Below, piece by piece: positions 18,538 to 27,628 of a DNA stretch of 64,000 nt (positions are counted from its first letter, which is position 1; every line of letters starts with the position of its first letter). This DNA comes from Verrucomicrobiota bacterium. Its GTDB lineage: Bacteria > Verrucomicrobiota > Verrucomicrobiia > Chthoniobacterales > UBA10450. The position numbers and the translations under genes are program-made. Under the pieces are notes generated by a model. That model did not search any database, was not told the DNA's origin, and was given only the letters and a program-made list of their open reading frames with translations. Location of the stretch: positions 62,001-126,000 of the forward strand of contig QHNH01000013.1 of NCBI GenBank assembly GCA_003218375.1, in the 5' to 3' direction.

Positions 18538-18567
18538 TAAACCACGCCGGAACGCGCACCACCGCGA

Positions 18568-19956
18568 ATGACAAAGTATCCCACCACCTGGCAGCGCAAG
18601 ACGATGTGGGCGGCGCTCACCGCGATTTTCATCGTTGTCCTGATCACGATTGCGTGTTCGGTCGTCTGGATCGTAGCGAACGTGGTCGGCTTCATTCAAC
18701 CGATTCTTATCCCGGTGGCGATCGCGGTCATCCTCGCCTACCTGCTTGATCCCGTCGTGACGAAAATGTGCGCACGCGGTCTCGGGCGCACCAAAGCCGT
18801 CTTCGCCCTTTTCGCCATCGCGTTTCTCTCGATCACGGCGCTCGTCGCCTGGCTGGCGCCGGTTGTTTCCATGCAAGCTACCAACGTCGGTCGCGAGCTG
18901 CCGCAATACACCCTGAAAGCGCGCGACACGATCGTAGACCTCATCTTTAAATACGATCACGCCTTCGGCGGGCCGAGCACCAAGCGCGATAAAGTTTCAT
19001 CGCCCACCACCAGCCTGCTGAACTGGTTGTTCGCGTCCCCGCCGCCTTCACGGAAACCGACGCCGACTCCGGCGCCGTCCCCCGATACCGCCACGCCTGC
19101 AGAAATCGTTCCCTTGGATTCCACGATGTCCATGCCGCGCGAGGAAATCAATCCGACGCCGGACAAGATCTCGACTGCGGACCGCCAGCGGATCCAGGCC
19201 TGGGTGCAGCGGCAGCTGCCGAACCTCGAGCGCCAGCTGCCTTACATCAGCGAGAAGATTTGGGCGCTGCTCAAGCAAAGCATCGGCGGCTTCCTCGGCA
19301 TCACCGGCTTTTTGCTCAGCCTGGTGATGGTGCCGATCTATTTGTTCTTCCTCTTGAAAGAAAGCCCGGCGATCGAACGCCGCTGGCGCGAGTACTTGCC
19401 GCTGCGAAACTCTCCCTTGAAAACGGAAGTCGCCTCCGTCCTCTCGCAAATCAACAACTACATCATCGCTTATTTCCGCGGCCAGCTTCTCGTCTGTCTC
19501 ATCGACGGCACCCTCATTGGCGTCGCCCTTTACCTCACCGGCCTCAACTTCGCGCCGCTCATTGGAGTTCTCGTCGTGATCCTCACCATGATCCCGTACG
19601 TCGGCATCATCCTCTGCTGGATTCCGGCGGTCCTCATCGCCGCGGGCCAATGGGGAGATTGGACGCATCCGCTCATCGTCACCGGCGTGTTTATCGTCGT
19701 GCAAAATCTGGAGGCGATCTTCGTCGCGCCGCGCATCGTGGGAAATTCTGTCGGTTTGCATCCGATGACGGTGATCGTTTCCATTTTCGTCTGGGGCTTG
19801 CTCATCGGTGGATTGCTCGGGCCGATTCTGGCGGTGCCCTTAACCGCGACCATCAAGGTGCTTCTCGCGCGTTATGTCTGGGGTCGCCGCCTCCGCGAAA
19901 AAGTGGCGGACGCGGTGGACGAAGTTCCCGTCGTGCGTGCCGAACAGGCGACGTAG
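18568..19956 (+). CDS. AI-2E family (PerM/YdiK-like) membrane permease
   Basis: A 462-aa member of the AI-2 exporter/PerM family with about seven or eight helices. Features are FIQPILIPVAIAVILAYLLDP near the N terminus, LLKESPAIERRWREYLP and a C-terminal block GVLVVILTMIPYVGIILCWIP followed by VGNSVGLHPMTVI. The extracytoplasmic domain contains an unusual Pro/Ser/Thr insert (about residues 140-205, with SPPPSRKPTPTPAPSPDT). Family members include Na+/H+ antiporters and putative signal exporters, so the substrate is open. It starts 30 nt after the TPR gene, possibly in one transcript. Confidence 0.88.
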   Translation: MTKYPTTWQRKTMWAALTAIFIVVLITIACSVVWIVANVVGFIQPILIPVAIAVILAYLLDPVVTKMCARGLGRTKAVFALFAIAFLSITALVAWLAPVVSMQATNVGRELPQYTLKARDTIVDLIFKYDHAFGGPSTKRDKVSSPTTSLLNWLFASPPPSRKPTPTPAPSPDTATPAEIVPLDSTMSMPREEINPTPDKISTADRQRIQAWVQRQLPNLERQLPYISEKIWALLKQSIGGFLGITGFLLSLVMVPIYLFFLLKESPAIERRWREYLPLRNSPLKTEVASVLSQINNYIIAYFRGQLLVCLIDGTLIGVALYLTGLNFAPLIGVLVVILTMIPYVGIILCWIPAVLIAAGQWGDWTHPLIVTGVFIVVQNLEAIFVAPRIVGNSVGLHPMTVIVSIFVWGLLIGGLLGPILAVPLTATIKVLLARYVWGRRLREKVADAVDEVPVVRAEQAT

Positions 19957-20013
19957 TGCGTTGCTGAGCGAGGCAGTTGCAATCGCCTTCGCTTGCAAGG
20001 ATAGGAATGCGCA

Positions 20014-21804
20014 ATGGTAGAGCAGGTTCGACGCGTGCGGCGGAGACGCCGCGTAAAACGAGTCCGGAGTGGACGTTTGAAGTTCACGCCCGCGCGTCTG
20101 GCGATCTGCGCCGCCTCGCTCCTTCTTGGCTTCGGATTCGGCTGGATGCTGCTGACCTCCGGCCCGAAAGCGTACCGCGGCTGGCGTGAATCGAGCCTGC
20201 TCAAGAGCGCCGCGGCCCTGATGACCAGGGAAGATTTCGACGGCGCCACTCGCGCCGCGCGGGAAGTCCTGCTTCATCACGATTCCCTTCCTGCGTTCCA
20301 TATTCTCGCGGAGGCGAGTGAAAAACAAAACCGGGCCGAGACCGTCACGTGGCGCGCGCAAATCGCCCGGCTTGAACCGGGCAATCTCGACAGCCAGCTC
20401 AATCTCGCTTCCGCCGCACTGCGTTTCGGCCAGCTCGATACCGCCCGGAAAGCGCTCGAAACGGTCCCGCCCGTCCAACGCGATCGGGCCGCGTATCACG
20501 TCGTCGCCGGCTGGCTCGCCCGCGCCCAGGGCAACGATGCCGATGTCGAGATGCACTTCGCTGCGGCCGTTGCCCAGGAGCCGGCCAACGACCTTTACGA
20601 ATTCAATCTGGCCGTCCTGCGGATTCGTTCTTCCGCGCCGGAGAAAAGCGACGAGGCGCGCAAAGTCCTCGAGCGCTTGAAAGGCATTCCCGCGTATCGG
20701 GCCGGCTCGCTCCGGGCCCTTCTCAGCGACGCCATCCAGCGCAACGATCTCCAGCGCGCCGATTCGCTCGCCCAGGATTTGCAGATGAGCCAGCAGGTCA
20801 CCTTCACCGATTACCTCCTCTGCCTGGAGTTTTACCGGAAGCTCGACGAGAAAAAATTTTCCGCGCTGCTCGAAAAGGTGAAGCCGGTCGCGGCGCGCAA
20901 TCCACTCGACCTCGCCCTCCTCATGGATTGGCTGAACAAGAACGGACTCGGCGCCGAGGTCCTGAAGTGGATGGAAAAGTTGCCGTCGGAAACGACGACG
21001 AACCCGCCGCCGGCCATCGCGATTGCCGATGCCTTCGCGGAAGCGAAAAACTGGTCGCGCTTGAAACGTTGGACCCGCAGCGGCGCGTGGGGTGATTCCG
21101 AATATCTGCGTCTCGCTTATCAGGCCTATAGCTCGAAGCAGGCGCGCCAGACTTCGTCGGACGCGGAGTTCTCCTCGCTCTGGCATTCGGCCGAGCGGGC
21201 CGCGGGGGACCAGGCCGATCGCGAAATCAATCTCGCGCGTCTCGCTTCGAAATGGAGTTTGTCCGCGGAAGCCGAACAACTCTGGCTGCGGGTTGCGAAG
21301 GACGCGCCGAGGCGGCGGGAAGCGCTCGATGCGCTTTTTCGCATTTATCGGGCGAACAACGATCTGCCGAATTTGTACCGCATCGCCCAGCGCCTGCATG
21401 AGAATTCGCCTAACGAACCGGCCCTCGCCGCGAACTGCGCGCGGCTCGCGCTGCACGTCGATCAAAACCCTGCCGAAGGCCACCGCCTTGCGAAGGAGAC
21501 CTACGATCGCGCGCCGAATGACGTAAACGCCGCCATGACTTATGCGTTCTCGCTCTACATGCTCGGTCGCACCGCCGAAGGCGTGGAGATTATTAACAAG
21601 CTACCGCCCGAAGGCGTGCATGATCCCCATGCCGCGGTTTACGCTGCCGTGCTCCTGCTTGACGAAAACCAGGCGCCCGCCGCACAGGAGTATATCTTCG
21701 CCGCCCAGACCGGCCCCATTTTCTCCGAGGAAAAAAAACTTCTCGACGAAGCGATCGCGAAAGCGCGAGCCGCAATACCGAGCCCATCACCGTCGCCGAA
21801 GTAA
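20014..21804 (+). CDS. Membrane-anchored helical-repeat (TPR-like) protein
   Basis: A 596-aa protein with a very basic N terminus (about 9 Arg/Lys in the first 20 residues), one membrane helix (about 29-50, LAICAASLLLGFGFGWMLL) and a long extracytoplasmic TPR-like solenoid. Repeat pieces include REDFDGATRAAREVLLHHDS, NLDSQLNLASAALRFGQLDTA and AAMTYAFSLYMLGRTAEGVE. It ends in SPSPSPK. It resembles the soluble part of TPR scaffolds used in polysaccharide or exosortase machinery, but no partner genes are nearby. CCTAACGA occurs at 21409. Function unknown. Confidence 0.72.
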   Translation: MVEQVRRVRRRRRVKRVRSGRLKFTPARLAICAASLLLGFGFGWMLLTSGPKAYRGWRESSLLKSAAALMTREDFDGATRAAREVLLHHDSLPAFHILAEASEKQNRAETVTWRAQIARLEPGNLDSQLNLASAALRFGQLDTARKALETVPPVQRDRAAYHVVAGWLARAQGNDADVEMHFAAAVAQEPANDLYEFNLAVLRIRSSAPEKSDEARKVLERLKGIPAYRAGSLRALLSDAIQRNDLQRADSLAQDLQMSQQVTFTDYLLCLEFYRKLDEKKFSALLEKVKPVAARNPLDLALLMDWLNKNGLGAEVLKWMEKLPSETTTNPPPAIAIADAFAEAKNWSRLKRWTRSGAWGDSEYLRLAYQAYSSKQARQTSSDAEFSSLWHSAERAAGDQADREINLARLASKWSLSAEAEQLWLRVAKDAPRRREALDALFRIYRANNDLPNLYRIAQRLHENSPNEPALAANCARLALHVDQNPAEGHRLAKETYDRAPNDVNAAMTYAFSLYMLGRTAEGVEIINKLPPEGVHDPHAAVYAAVLLLDENQAPAAQEYIFAAQTGPIFSEEKKLLDEAIAKARAAIPSPSPSPK

Positions 21805-21807
21805 ACT

Positions 21808-21923
21808 CTGGGGAGCGCACGCGCCTCGCGTGCTGGTTTCGGCGTCTCGCCGAAACAGGCTTCCAGGAAAGTTCGCGCCGGCGAGACGCCATCGCCAACG
21901 CGCGAGACGCGCGCGCTACCCAG
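21808..21923. repeat. Large CTGGGTAGCGCG-family palindrome
   Basis: Outer arms CTGGGGAGCGCACGCG / CGCGCGCGCTACCCAG with inner modules GGCGTCTCGCCGAAAC and GGCGAGACGCC. It lies between the convergent TPR and Hsp70 genes and provides the TAG stop of the Hsp70 gene. It is closely related to the element starting at 25562. Confidence 0.8.
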
Positions 21924-23703
21924 GCCCAGACTGCATCGCCTTTTGCACGAGCACAGCCGCCAGATTCTGCGTCGCCTCATCGAGCGCGTTGTTCGCGGCC
22001 TGAAGTTTTCGCGCATCATGTGTCGCCAGCGAATCGCGGACCTGCGTGGCCGCGCCTAGGATCCTCTCCTTCTCCGCCGCATCGATCGTATCCCCGATCT
22101 GCGCGAATGCTGCATCCACCGCGCTCAGCATTTCCTCGGCTTTGAGTTTCGTCTCCGTCCAAACGCGTTCGCTCATGTCGTCGAAGGCGTGCTCGAGCGA
22201 TTCGGAGATCATCGCTTCGACCGCTTCATCGGAAACATCTACCGCACTGTTGATCTCCACTACTTTTTCCGCGCCCGTTTTCGTGTCGCGCGCCAGCACG
22301 TGCAGGATCCCGTTCGCATCGATCTCGAATTGCACGCCGACGCGCGCCACGCCTTTGGGCGCCGGTTCAAACTCGATCTCGAACTGGCCGAGCGGCCAGT
22401 TGTCCCGCGCCATTTCGCGCTCGCCCTGCAGCACCTTGATCGACATCGACCGTTGCTGGTTCACCGCGGTCGTAAACATTTCGCCCGCCTTGATCGGGAT
22501 CGTCGAGTTCCGCGGAATGATCACATTCATCAGCCCGCCGAAAGTCTCGATGCCTAACGACAACGGCGTCACATCCAGCAGGACCACGTCCCGGACCGCG
22601 CCGGAAAGAATTCCCGCCTGGATCGTTGCGCCGATCGCGACCGCCTCGTCGGGGTTTTGCGACGTGTTTGGCTCTCGGCCGAAAATCTCCGCGACGAGTG
22701 TCCGCACTAGCGGCATTCGCGTCATCCCGCCCACCAGAATTACTTCATCCAGATCGGAAGGTTCGAGTTTCGCGTCAGCCAGCGAACGGCGGCAATGCGC
22801 GCGCGTCTGCTCGATGATCGGCCGGCTCAGTCGCTCCAGCTCTGTGCGGGTCAGCTCAGCGGAAAAATTTTGCCCGCCTTCGAGAAACGGAATTTCGATC
22901 GTTACGCTCATCTCAACGGAGAGTCGATGTTTCGCATCAACGGCCGCCTCGCGCAGGCGCGCGATGCTTTCGGGTTTATCCGCCGGAAAACCTTTCGCGC
23001 GGAGATGCGCCATGATCGCGTTATCGATGTCGTCGCCGCCGAGCCGCGTGTTCCCATTCGTCGAGAGGACTTCAAACACGCCGTGGTTCAGTTCGAGAAT
23101 CGAGATGTCGAACGTGCCTCCGCCCAGGTCGAAGACGGCGATCTTCGAATGGCCCTCGAGCTTGTCGAGCCCGTAAGCGAGCGCCGCCGCGGTCGGCTCG
23201 TTGACGATGCGCTCGACGGTAAATCCAGCCAGCTCGCCCGCGCGCTTGGTAGCGCTGCGTTGCGCATCGTTGAAATACGCCGGCACCGTGATCACCGCGC
23301 GCGAGACCGGATGTCCGAGCGCCGCTTCGGCGTCGGCCTTCAGCTTTCCCAGAATGAGCGCGGAAATTTCCTCGGGTGAATGCGATTTACCGCGCGCCGC
23401 AATGCGGAGAGCTTTACCGCTCTTCCGTTCGAGCTGGTAAGAAACGTCCGCATCGCTCTCACGCAGGTCTTCGCCGCGCAGACCCATGAAGCGCTTGATG
23501 GAATAAATCGTCTGCGCCGGCTTGAGCGCGCGCATTCGCGTCGCCGGTTGTCCTACGAGCGGAGTTCCGTCCGACGAGAAATGGACGACGGACGGCGTCA
23601 ACCGCTCGCCGTTCTTGTCTGCGATCAGGATGGGAAACCCGGCGTCCATCACTCCGATGAGCGAGTTGGTCGTTCCAAGATCGATCCCGACAATTTCATT
23701 CAT
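21916..23703 (-). CDS. Hsp70/DnaK-family chaperone, short form
   Basis: ATP-driven chaperone of 595 aa, about 40 shorter than canonical DnaK. Signatures are GIDLGTTNS (6-14), VFDLGGGTFDIS (190-201) and VILVGGMTRMPLV. The substrate-binding domain starts at DVTPLSLGIETFGG. The helical lid is shortened and ends without the usual disordered Gly-rich tail. It may be a secondary Hsp70 or HscA-like rather than the main DnaK, since no grpE, dnaJ or isc genes are adjacent. The start MNEIVGIDLG at 23703 was preferred over an extension running into a palindrome. It lies downstream of rtcB on the same strand. Confidence 0.9.
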   Translation of the reverse strand: MNEIVGIDLGTTNSLIGVMDAGFPILIADKNGERLTPSVVHFSSDGTPLVGQPATRMRALKPAQTIYSIKRFMGLRGEDLRESDADVSYQLERKSGKALRIAARGKSHSPEEISALILGKLKADAEAALGHPVSRAVITVPAYFNDAQRSATKRAGELAGFTVERIVNEPTAAALAYGLDKLEGHSKIAVFDLGGGTFDISILELNHGVFEVLSTNGNTRLGGDDIDNAIMAHLRAKGFPADKPESIARLREAAVDAKHRLSVEMSVTIEIPFLEGGQNFSAELTRTELERLSRPIIEQTRAHCRRSLADAKLEPSDLDEVILVGGMTRMPLVRTLVAEIFGREPNTSQNPDEAVAIGATIQAGILSGAVRDVVLLDVTPLSLGIETFGGLMNVIIPRNSTIPIKAGEMFTTAVNQQRSMSIKVLQGEREMARDNWPLGQFEIEFEPAPKGVARVGVQFEIDANGILHVLARDTKTGAEKVVEINSAVDVSDEAVEAMISESLEHAFDDMSERVWTETKLKAEEMLSAVDAAFAQIGDTIDAAEKERILGAATQVRDSLATHDARKLQAANNALDEATQNLAAVLVQKAMQSGPG

Positions 23704-23713
23704 GCCCGCAAAC

Positions 23714-23801
23714 TGTAGCGGCGGTCTATGACCGTCGCACTTTGAGTTTGGCGAAGTCGGCCGGATCGGAAATAGTCCGGCGGTCACAGACCGCCGCTAC
23801 A
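23714..23801. repeat. GTAGCGGCGGTCT palindrome
   Basis: Arms TGTAGCGGCGGTCT (23714-23727) and AGACCGCCGCTACA (23788-23801), with inner GACCGTCGCACT and AGTCCGGCGGTC pairing. It separates rtcB from the Hsp70 gene. Confidence 0.85.
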
Positions 23802-23803
23802 AA

Positions 23804-24973
23804 TCAATCCTTGTATGGATCGACAATATCTTTGCCCGCCATCGCGACGCCGAGTGGCGTGAGGGTGTGGAGGATCCGGATCGTGCCGGCGTGCGCGGCC
23901 AGGACCTCCGGCAATCGTCGATACGCCTGGGGCGCTTCGTCCAGATCACCGCCGCGCAGGACCACGTTTTTGTCGGCGATCCATTTCATCATTTCGTCAT
24001 GCCTCACGAGTCCATCCTGCCGGATCCGTTTTCCACCGATCTTCACAAACTTTCCCTTCGCCGCCGTGCGCGACATGATCCGGCCGGCGCCGTGGACCGT
24101 TGAGAAAAGTGCGTCGCGCGAAGTTGCCGAATCGATGCCTTCGATGATCACGGCATCGTCGCCCATGCTTCCGCCGACGAAACCTTTCTGACCCGGGAAC
24201 GCGGGCGTGGCGCCCTTGCGCACGACCCAATATTGCCGGCCGTCGTGTTCCTCGCGCCAGGCGAAGTTGTGATGGTTGTGGACTTCCTCGATTGTGTTGG
24301 CGCGGAGAATCCCGCGCACGACATGGCGTGCGACCGCTTCGCGCCCGGCATAAGCGTAGCGCCCAGCGAGCGTCATCGCCGCGATGTAATCTTCGCCCAG
24401 CGGCGACGCTTCCGAGACGACAGTCGGTGGAACATCCATCCCGTCCTTGCCGCCGGCCGCCTTCAGAAAATGCGTGGCGGTCTTATGCCCGAGCCCGCGC
24501 GAGCCGAAATGGACACCGACCCAAATCCGATCGGATTCATCCGCGAAAATATCGACGTAATGATTTCCGCCGCCGACGGTACCGAGCTGGCTGGCCGCGC
24601 TCTGTTTCAACTCGCGCATGGGCGACAACTGCCACGCCGGATCGTCGAAGAGCTCGTGCTCGATCCTCGTCTTGCTGCTTTGCCCGATCCCGAATGAAAC
24701 GTCACGCACGACGTCATTCATGATTTCTTCCATGGCCGGAGCAACTTGATCGCGGGTTACATCGGTCCGAATGGCGAGATTGCCGCAGGCGATATCGAAC
24801 CCGACCCCGGAGAGCGAAATCTTGTCGGTGTAAGCCACCACGCCACCGATCGGCTGGGCGTAGCCTTTGTGCCCGTCGGCGCACAACACGGCGCGCTCTC
24901 CACCGGCCGCGACGCAGCGTTCGATCTGCGCGATCGTCGCTTCGTCGTGCTCGCCGAAGATTTTGGTTTTCAT
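23804..24973 (-). CDS. rtcB: RNA-splicing ligase RtcB
   Basis: GTP- and Mn-dependent ligase that joins RNA 3'-phosphate or 2',3'-cyclic phosphate ends to 5'-OH ends. Metal-site motifs are ADGHKGYAQPIGG, SGVGFDIACGN (Asp60, Cys63), GGGNHYVD (His138) and VGVHFGSRG (His155). The guanylated His is His294 in VHGAGRIMSRT. The 389 aa is typical of the short bacterial form. The start ATG 24973 overlaps the stop of the 2H phosphoesterase gene by 4 nt, giving a coupled RNA-repair pair. Confidence 0.95.
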   Translation of the reverse strand: MKTKIFGEHDEATIAQIERCVAAGGERAVLCADGHKGYAQPIGGVVAYTDKISLSGVGFDIACGNLAIRTDVTRDQVAPAMEEIMNDVVRDVSFGIGQSSKTRIEHELFDDPAWQLSPMRELKQSAASQLGTVGGGNHYVDIFADESDRIWVGVHFGSRGLGHKTATHFLKAAGGKDGMDVPPTVVSEASPLGEDYIAAMTLAGRYAYAGREAVARHVVRGILRANTIEEVHNHHNFAWREEHDGRQYWVVRKGATPAFPGQKGFVGGSMGDDAVIIEGIDSATSRDALFSTVHGAGRIMSRTAAKGKFVKIGGKRIRQDGLVRHDEMMKWIADKNVVLRGGDLDEAPQAYRRLPEVLAAHAGTIRILHTLTPLGVAMAGKDIVDPYKD

Positions 24974-25503
24974 CCGGTAATCCGATGCGTGGCCACCACT
25001 CTCCACGCTTCCACATCCGCGCGCGATTCGATCTTCGCCGGGCTGATCACCGCTTTCGCCGAATCGAAGCGGACTTTATCAAACGGGAGGCGAAGCGAAG
25101 CGGCCAGGTCGCGTTTCGTTTCTCGGTCCATCGTCTTGTAGATCAAACTGAGATGAGGGTTCAGTTGATAATCGTTTTGAGCGGTCGAAGCGCGTCGCAA
25201 ATCCGAACTTAAGCGCGCCAGATCTTCGTCCGGCTCAAATTGCACGAAAACGGTTTTCGTGAATTTGTCCGAATGATCGAGGCCGCGAACCGAAAGGTGA
25301 CAGGATTGGCGATTTTTCACGACCTGCTCGAGAACAGCGCTCGGATTTTCATTCGCGGCGTCGGTTACATATAGCGTGACGTGCGGCTCAAAGAATGGAG
25401 CGTTAAACTTCTCCGCCAGATTGCATATTAGCATGGCGAAATGGTTTCGCGCCGGCTCGGCTGGACAAAGCCAGTAGGTAACGATTGTCTTTTCCGCGAC
25501 CAT
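24970..25503 (-). CDS. 2H phosphoesterase, cyclic-phosphodiesterase type
   Basis: A 177-aa enzyme with the two HxT/S motifs of the 2H superfamily: PHVTLYV (His41, Thr43) and PHLSLIYK (His117, Ser119). It is closer to plant/yeast CPDases than to ThpR. Such enzymes hydrolyse 2',3'-cyclic phosphates on nucleotides or RNA. Translational overlap with rtcB strongly suggests joint work on broken RNA ends, one remodelling the end and the other sealing it. The start at 25503 (MVAEKTIVTYWL) was chosen over a 33-codon extension through palindromic sequence. Confidence 0.85.
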   Translation of the reverse strand: MVAEKTIVTYWLCPAEPARNHFAMLICNLAEKFNAPFFEPHVTLYVTDAANENPSAVLEQVVKNRQSCHLSVRGLDHSDKFTKTVFVQFEPDEDLARLSSDLRRASTAQNDYQLNPHLSLIYKTMDRETKRDLAASLRLPFDKVRFDSAKAVISPAKIESRADVEAWRVVATHRITG

Positions 25504-25561
25504 TCGAGGAATGTCGAATAAGCATCGGGTTGCAACAAGGAGGAGAGGTTGCTGCCTTGTG

Positions 25562-25748
25562 CTGGGTAGCGCGGGCGTCTCGCGCGTTGATGACGGCGTC
25601 ACGCCGGCCTGGACTTTCCTTCACGATACATTGCGGGTTCGGCTGCGGACTAAGGAAAGAATGTTTTGGCGAGCCGCCAAAACCAGCACGCGAGACGCGC
25701 GCGCTACCCAGAACCGAAATCGGCGGTTTGGAAACCGCCGCTCCTTGG
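25562..25748. repeat. Composite palindromic region upstream of the DUF2237 gene
   Basis: A large CTGGGTAGCGCG...CGCGCTACCCAG inverted repeat (25562-25711) is followed directly by CGGCGGTTTGGAAACCGCCG plus CTCCTTGG (25721-25748). The second unit recurs at 45670-45697. The composite fills the divergent promoter region between the RNA-repair pair and the DUF2237 gene. Confidence 0.8.
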
Positions 25749-25760
25749 CTACTGTGCGCC

Positions 25761-26123
25761 ATGGTCACGAACGTTCTTGGCACTGAGCTGCGCTGCTGTT
25801 GCCGCGACCCGATAACGGGATTTTATCGCGATGGCTATTGCCGGACCGGGGCGGACGATATCGGGCTGCACACGGTTTGCGTGGAAGTCACTGAGGAATT
25901 CCTCGATTTCTCCGTCCTCGATGGGAACGATCTCGTGACGCCCATGCCGCAATGGGGTTTTCCCGGCCTCAAACCGGGAGATCGTTGGTGCGTCTGCGTT
26001 ACGCGATGGAAAGCCGCGCTCGACCACGGCCGCGCCGCGCCCATCGATCTTGAAGCAACGCATTCCTCGGTGCTTGAGTTCGTAGATCTCGAAGATCTCA
26101 AAGCGCACGCCGTGAAGGAATGA
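25761..26123 (+). CDS. DUF2237 family protein
   Basis: A 120-aa protein clearly matching DUF2237: NVLGTELRCCCRDPITGFYR, DIGLHTVCVEVTEEFLDFS, GNDLVTPMPQWGFPGLKPGD and RWCVCVTRW, ending with VDLEDLKAHAVKE. The function of the family is not established; conserved Cys and Asp suggest metal binding. The start at 25761 follows the palindromic region; a longer frame upstream is only palindrome sequence. Confidence 0.9.
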   Translation: MVTNVLGTELRCCCRDPITGFYRDGYCRTGADDIGLHTVCVEVTEEFLDFSVLDGNDLVTPMPQWGFPGLKPGDRWCVCVTRWKAALDHGRAAPIDLEATHSSVLEFVDLEDLKAHAVKE

Positions 26124-26157
26124 CGGCGCTAGGTACCCGATAACTGTTCCCATGCGG

Positions 26158-26922
26158 TCATGACATCGCCAGACCCTCTGAGAAATCGGCTCTTCGGAAG
26201 CCGATGACCAACGATGTAACGATGTCGCCGCTTCGCAACCAAAACAGGCTGTATTCGCCGGACTCGGCAAGTGTAAGCAGACAGCGCGTAACCCCGCTTA
26301 GCGTCTTCAGTTTGGAATAATCATGCCAAAGGATGAATCCCTGTTTCGCAAGGTGCCGCAAGGCGAATTGCGTATCAGAGTAACAGTATTGAAAGGTATG
26401 GCTGCCATCTATCAAAAAACAATCATACGTTGATCTAGTTAAGTCGGCCTCATCCAAGCTGGCGGAGTCTTTTCGTATTTGCCTAACTTTTCCGGCCTGA
26501 GGATGAGAGCTAAGGCGAGAGCCGACTGCAACGGTGTCCAACATAGACGCGTTAATTTGGTCTAGCGGATGGCGAGTACCGCTGCCCCCCGCTCTATGGA
26601 TTTCATCTGGTAGGTCGACGGTGACGATTTCTCTAACAGCCGCGCAATTTCGAAGAATATTGAGTGCAGTCAATCCATCGAAAGTCCCAATTTCAAGGAA
26701 GGATGACGCATTTGAAACTTTGATTAGCCCAACCACGAGCACCATCTCTGTATGCGTCATGTGACCACCTAAAGGAACTAGCGGAACCTCTAAATCGACC
26801 GCTAGGTATTCCTTACCGAGCCCATAGTTAATCAAAATATCCTCCGCCGAAAGCTGTGGAATACCTTCATAATCCGCAAATCGATTTTCTCTCGGAAATT
26901 TGAATGGATTTAGTACGACCAT
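26158..26922 (-). CDS. Class I SAM-dependent methyltransferase (Methyltransf_24-like)
   Basis: A 254-aa Rossmann methyltransferase. Motif I is SSFLEIGTFDGLTALNIL, motif II has EIVTVDLPDE, and the later motif YDCFLIDGSHTFQYCYSD is typical of Methyltransf_24/cephalosporin-hydroxylase-like proteins that modify sugars or small molecules. The sequence is visibly less GC-rich and uses more A/T-ending codons than the flanking genes, so it was probably acquired horizontally. The substrate is unknown. No adjacent sugar-modification genes are present. Confidence 0.8.
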   Translation of the reverse strand: MVVLNPFKFPRENRFADYEGIPQLSAEDILINYGLGKEYLAVDLEVPLVPLGGHMTHTEMVLVVGLIKVSNASSFLEIGTFDGLTALNILRNCAAVREIVTVDLPDEIHRAGGSGTRHPLDQINASMLDTVAVGSRLSSHPQAGKVRQIRKDSASLDEADLTRSTYDCFLIDGSHTFQYCYSDTQFALRHLAKQGFILWHDYSKLKTLSGVTRCLLTLAESGEYSLFWLRSGDIVTSLVIGFRRADFSEGLAMS

Positions 26923-27040
26923 GTTGCGTTCTTAGGTTTTGATCATACAGACGTTGGTAAATCGTCGGGCGTCATAAATGCGCAATCGCTGAAATTGTCG
27001 ACAGTGCCGCTCAAAACGTTGAGTAGAATGACATTCCAAC

Positions 27041-27628
27041 CTAGTACGGCAAAGATACGCGAAATCGATCTTCTCCGACAACGGCTAAGAATTCGAGACG
27101 AAAGTAACGTTGTCGGTTCAAGAACTTCCGCCATGCGGATGGCTTATACGAAAGCAATGCGTCGCTAGCCTCGGAGACCAGTGCTATCCAAGTATCAACA
27201 GACTGATCTGTTTGGAGAATTGTCTGCCTTATATGAAATGTCTTGTTTGCGGAATCAAAGAACTTTAGTTCATAGGACGAATCACTGATGTCTCGGGCAG
27301 CCAGTTGATGGACAGCAAAATCGCTAGTTATCCCGAGCAGACGACCATTCGAGAGATAAACGACTGATCCAGTTTTGTTGACAAATGTGATTTCAATACC
27401 CTCACAAGAGGTCTCGTCGATCTTGCCTCGACGCCGGCTTAGCCGAACCTCTAAATTCGGGATTGTAGTAACCTTCCGCTTGGACCAAACCCAGAGAGCC
27501 AGTGGCCATACGATGGCCGTAAAGAGGAAGATTGCGAAATTCGGAATGTCAGCATCTTTGAGCCATTTCCAATATCGCAAAGCGCTTTCCGGCGGATTTG
27601 GAGTCGGCGTAATAATCTCGAGTATCAC
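27041..27628 (-). CDS. Hypothetical single-pass membrane protein
   Basis: A 195-aa protein with a short N-terminal segment, one helix (about residues 30-48, FAIFLFTAIVWPLALWVW) and a soluble C-terminal domain that looks like a beta sandwich (GIEITFVNKTGSVVYLSNGR, RFRVSLPY at the end). No family is recognised. Base composition is AT-rich like the neighbouring methyltransferase gene 118 nt downstream, which suggests the two arrived together. A GTTTTCC-free, weakly AT-rich stretch lies upstream. Function not assignable. Confidence 0.6.
   Translation of the reverse strand: MILEIITPTPNPPESALRYWKWLKDADIPNFAIFLFTAIVWPLALWVWSKRKVTTIPNLEVRLSRRRGKIDETSCEGIEITFVNKTGSVVYLSNGRLLGITSDFAVHQLAARDISDSSYELKFFDSANKTFHIRQTILQTDQSVDTWIALVSEASDALLSYKPSAWRKFLNRQRYFRLEFLAVVGEDRFRVSLPY

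Noticed and set aside
23804-25503. RtcB/2H pair as part of a classic rtcA-rtcB-rtcR system
   Set aside because: No RtcA cyclase or sigma-54 RtcR regulator is present in the neighbourhood.
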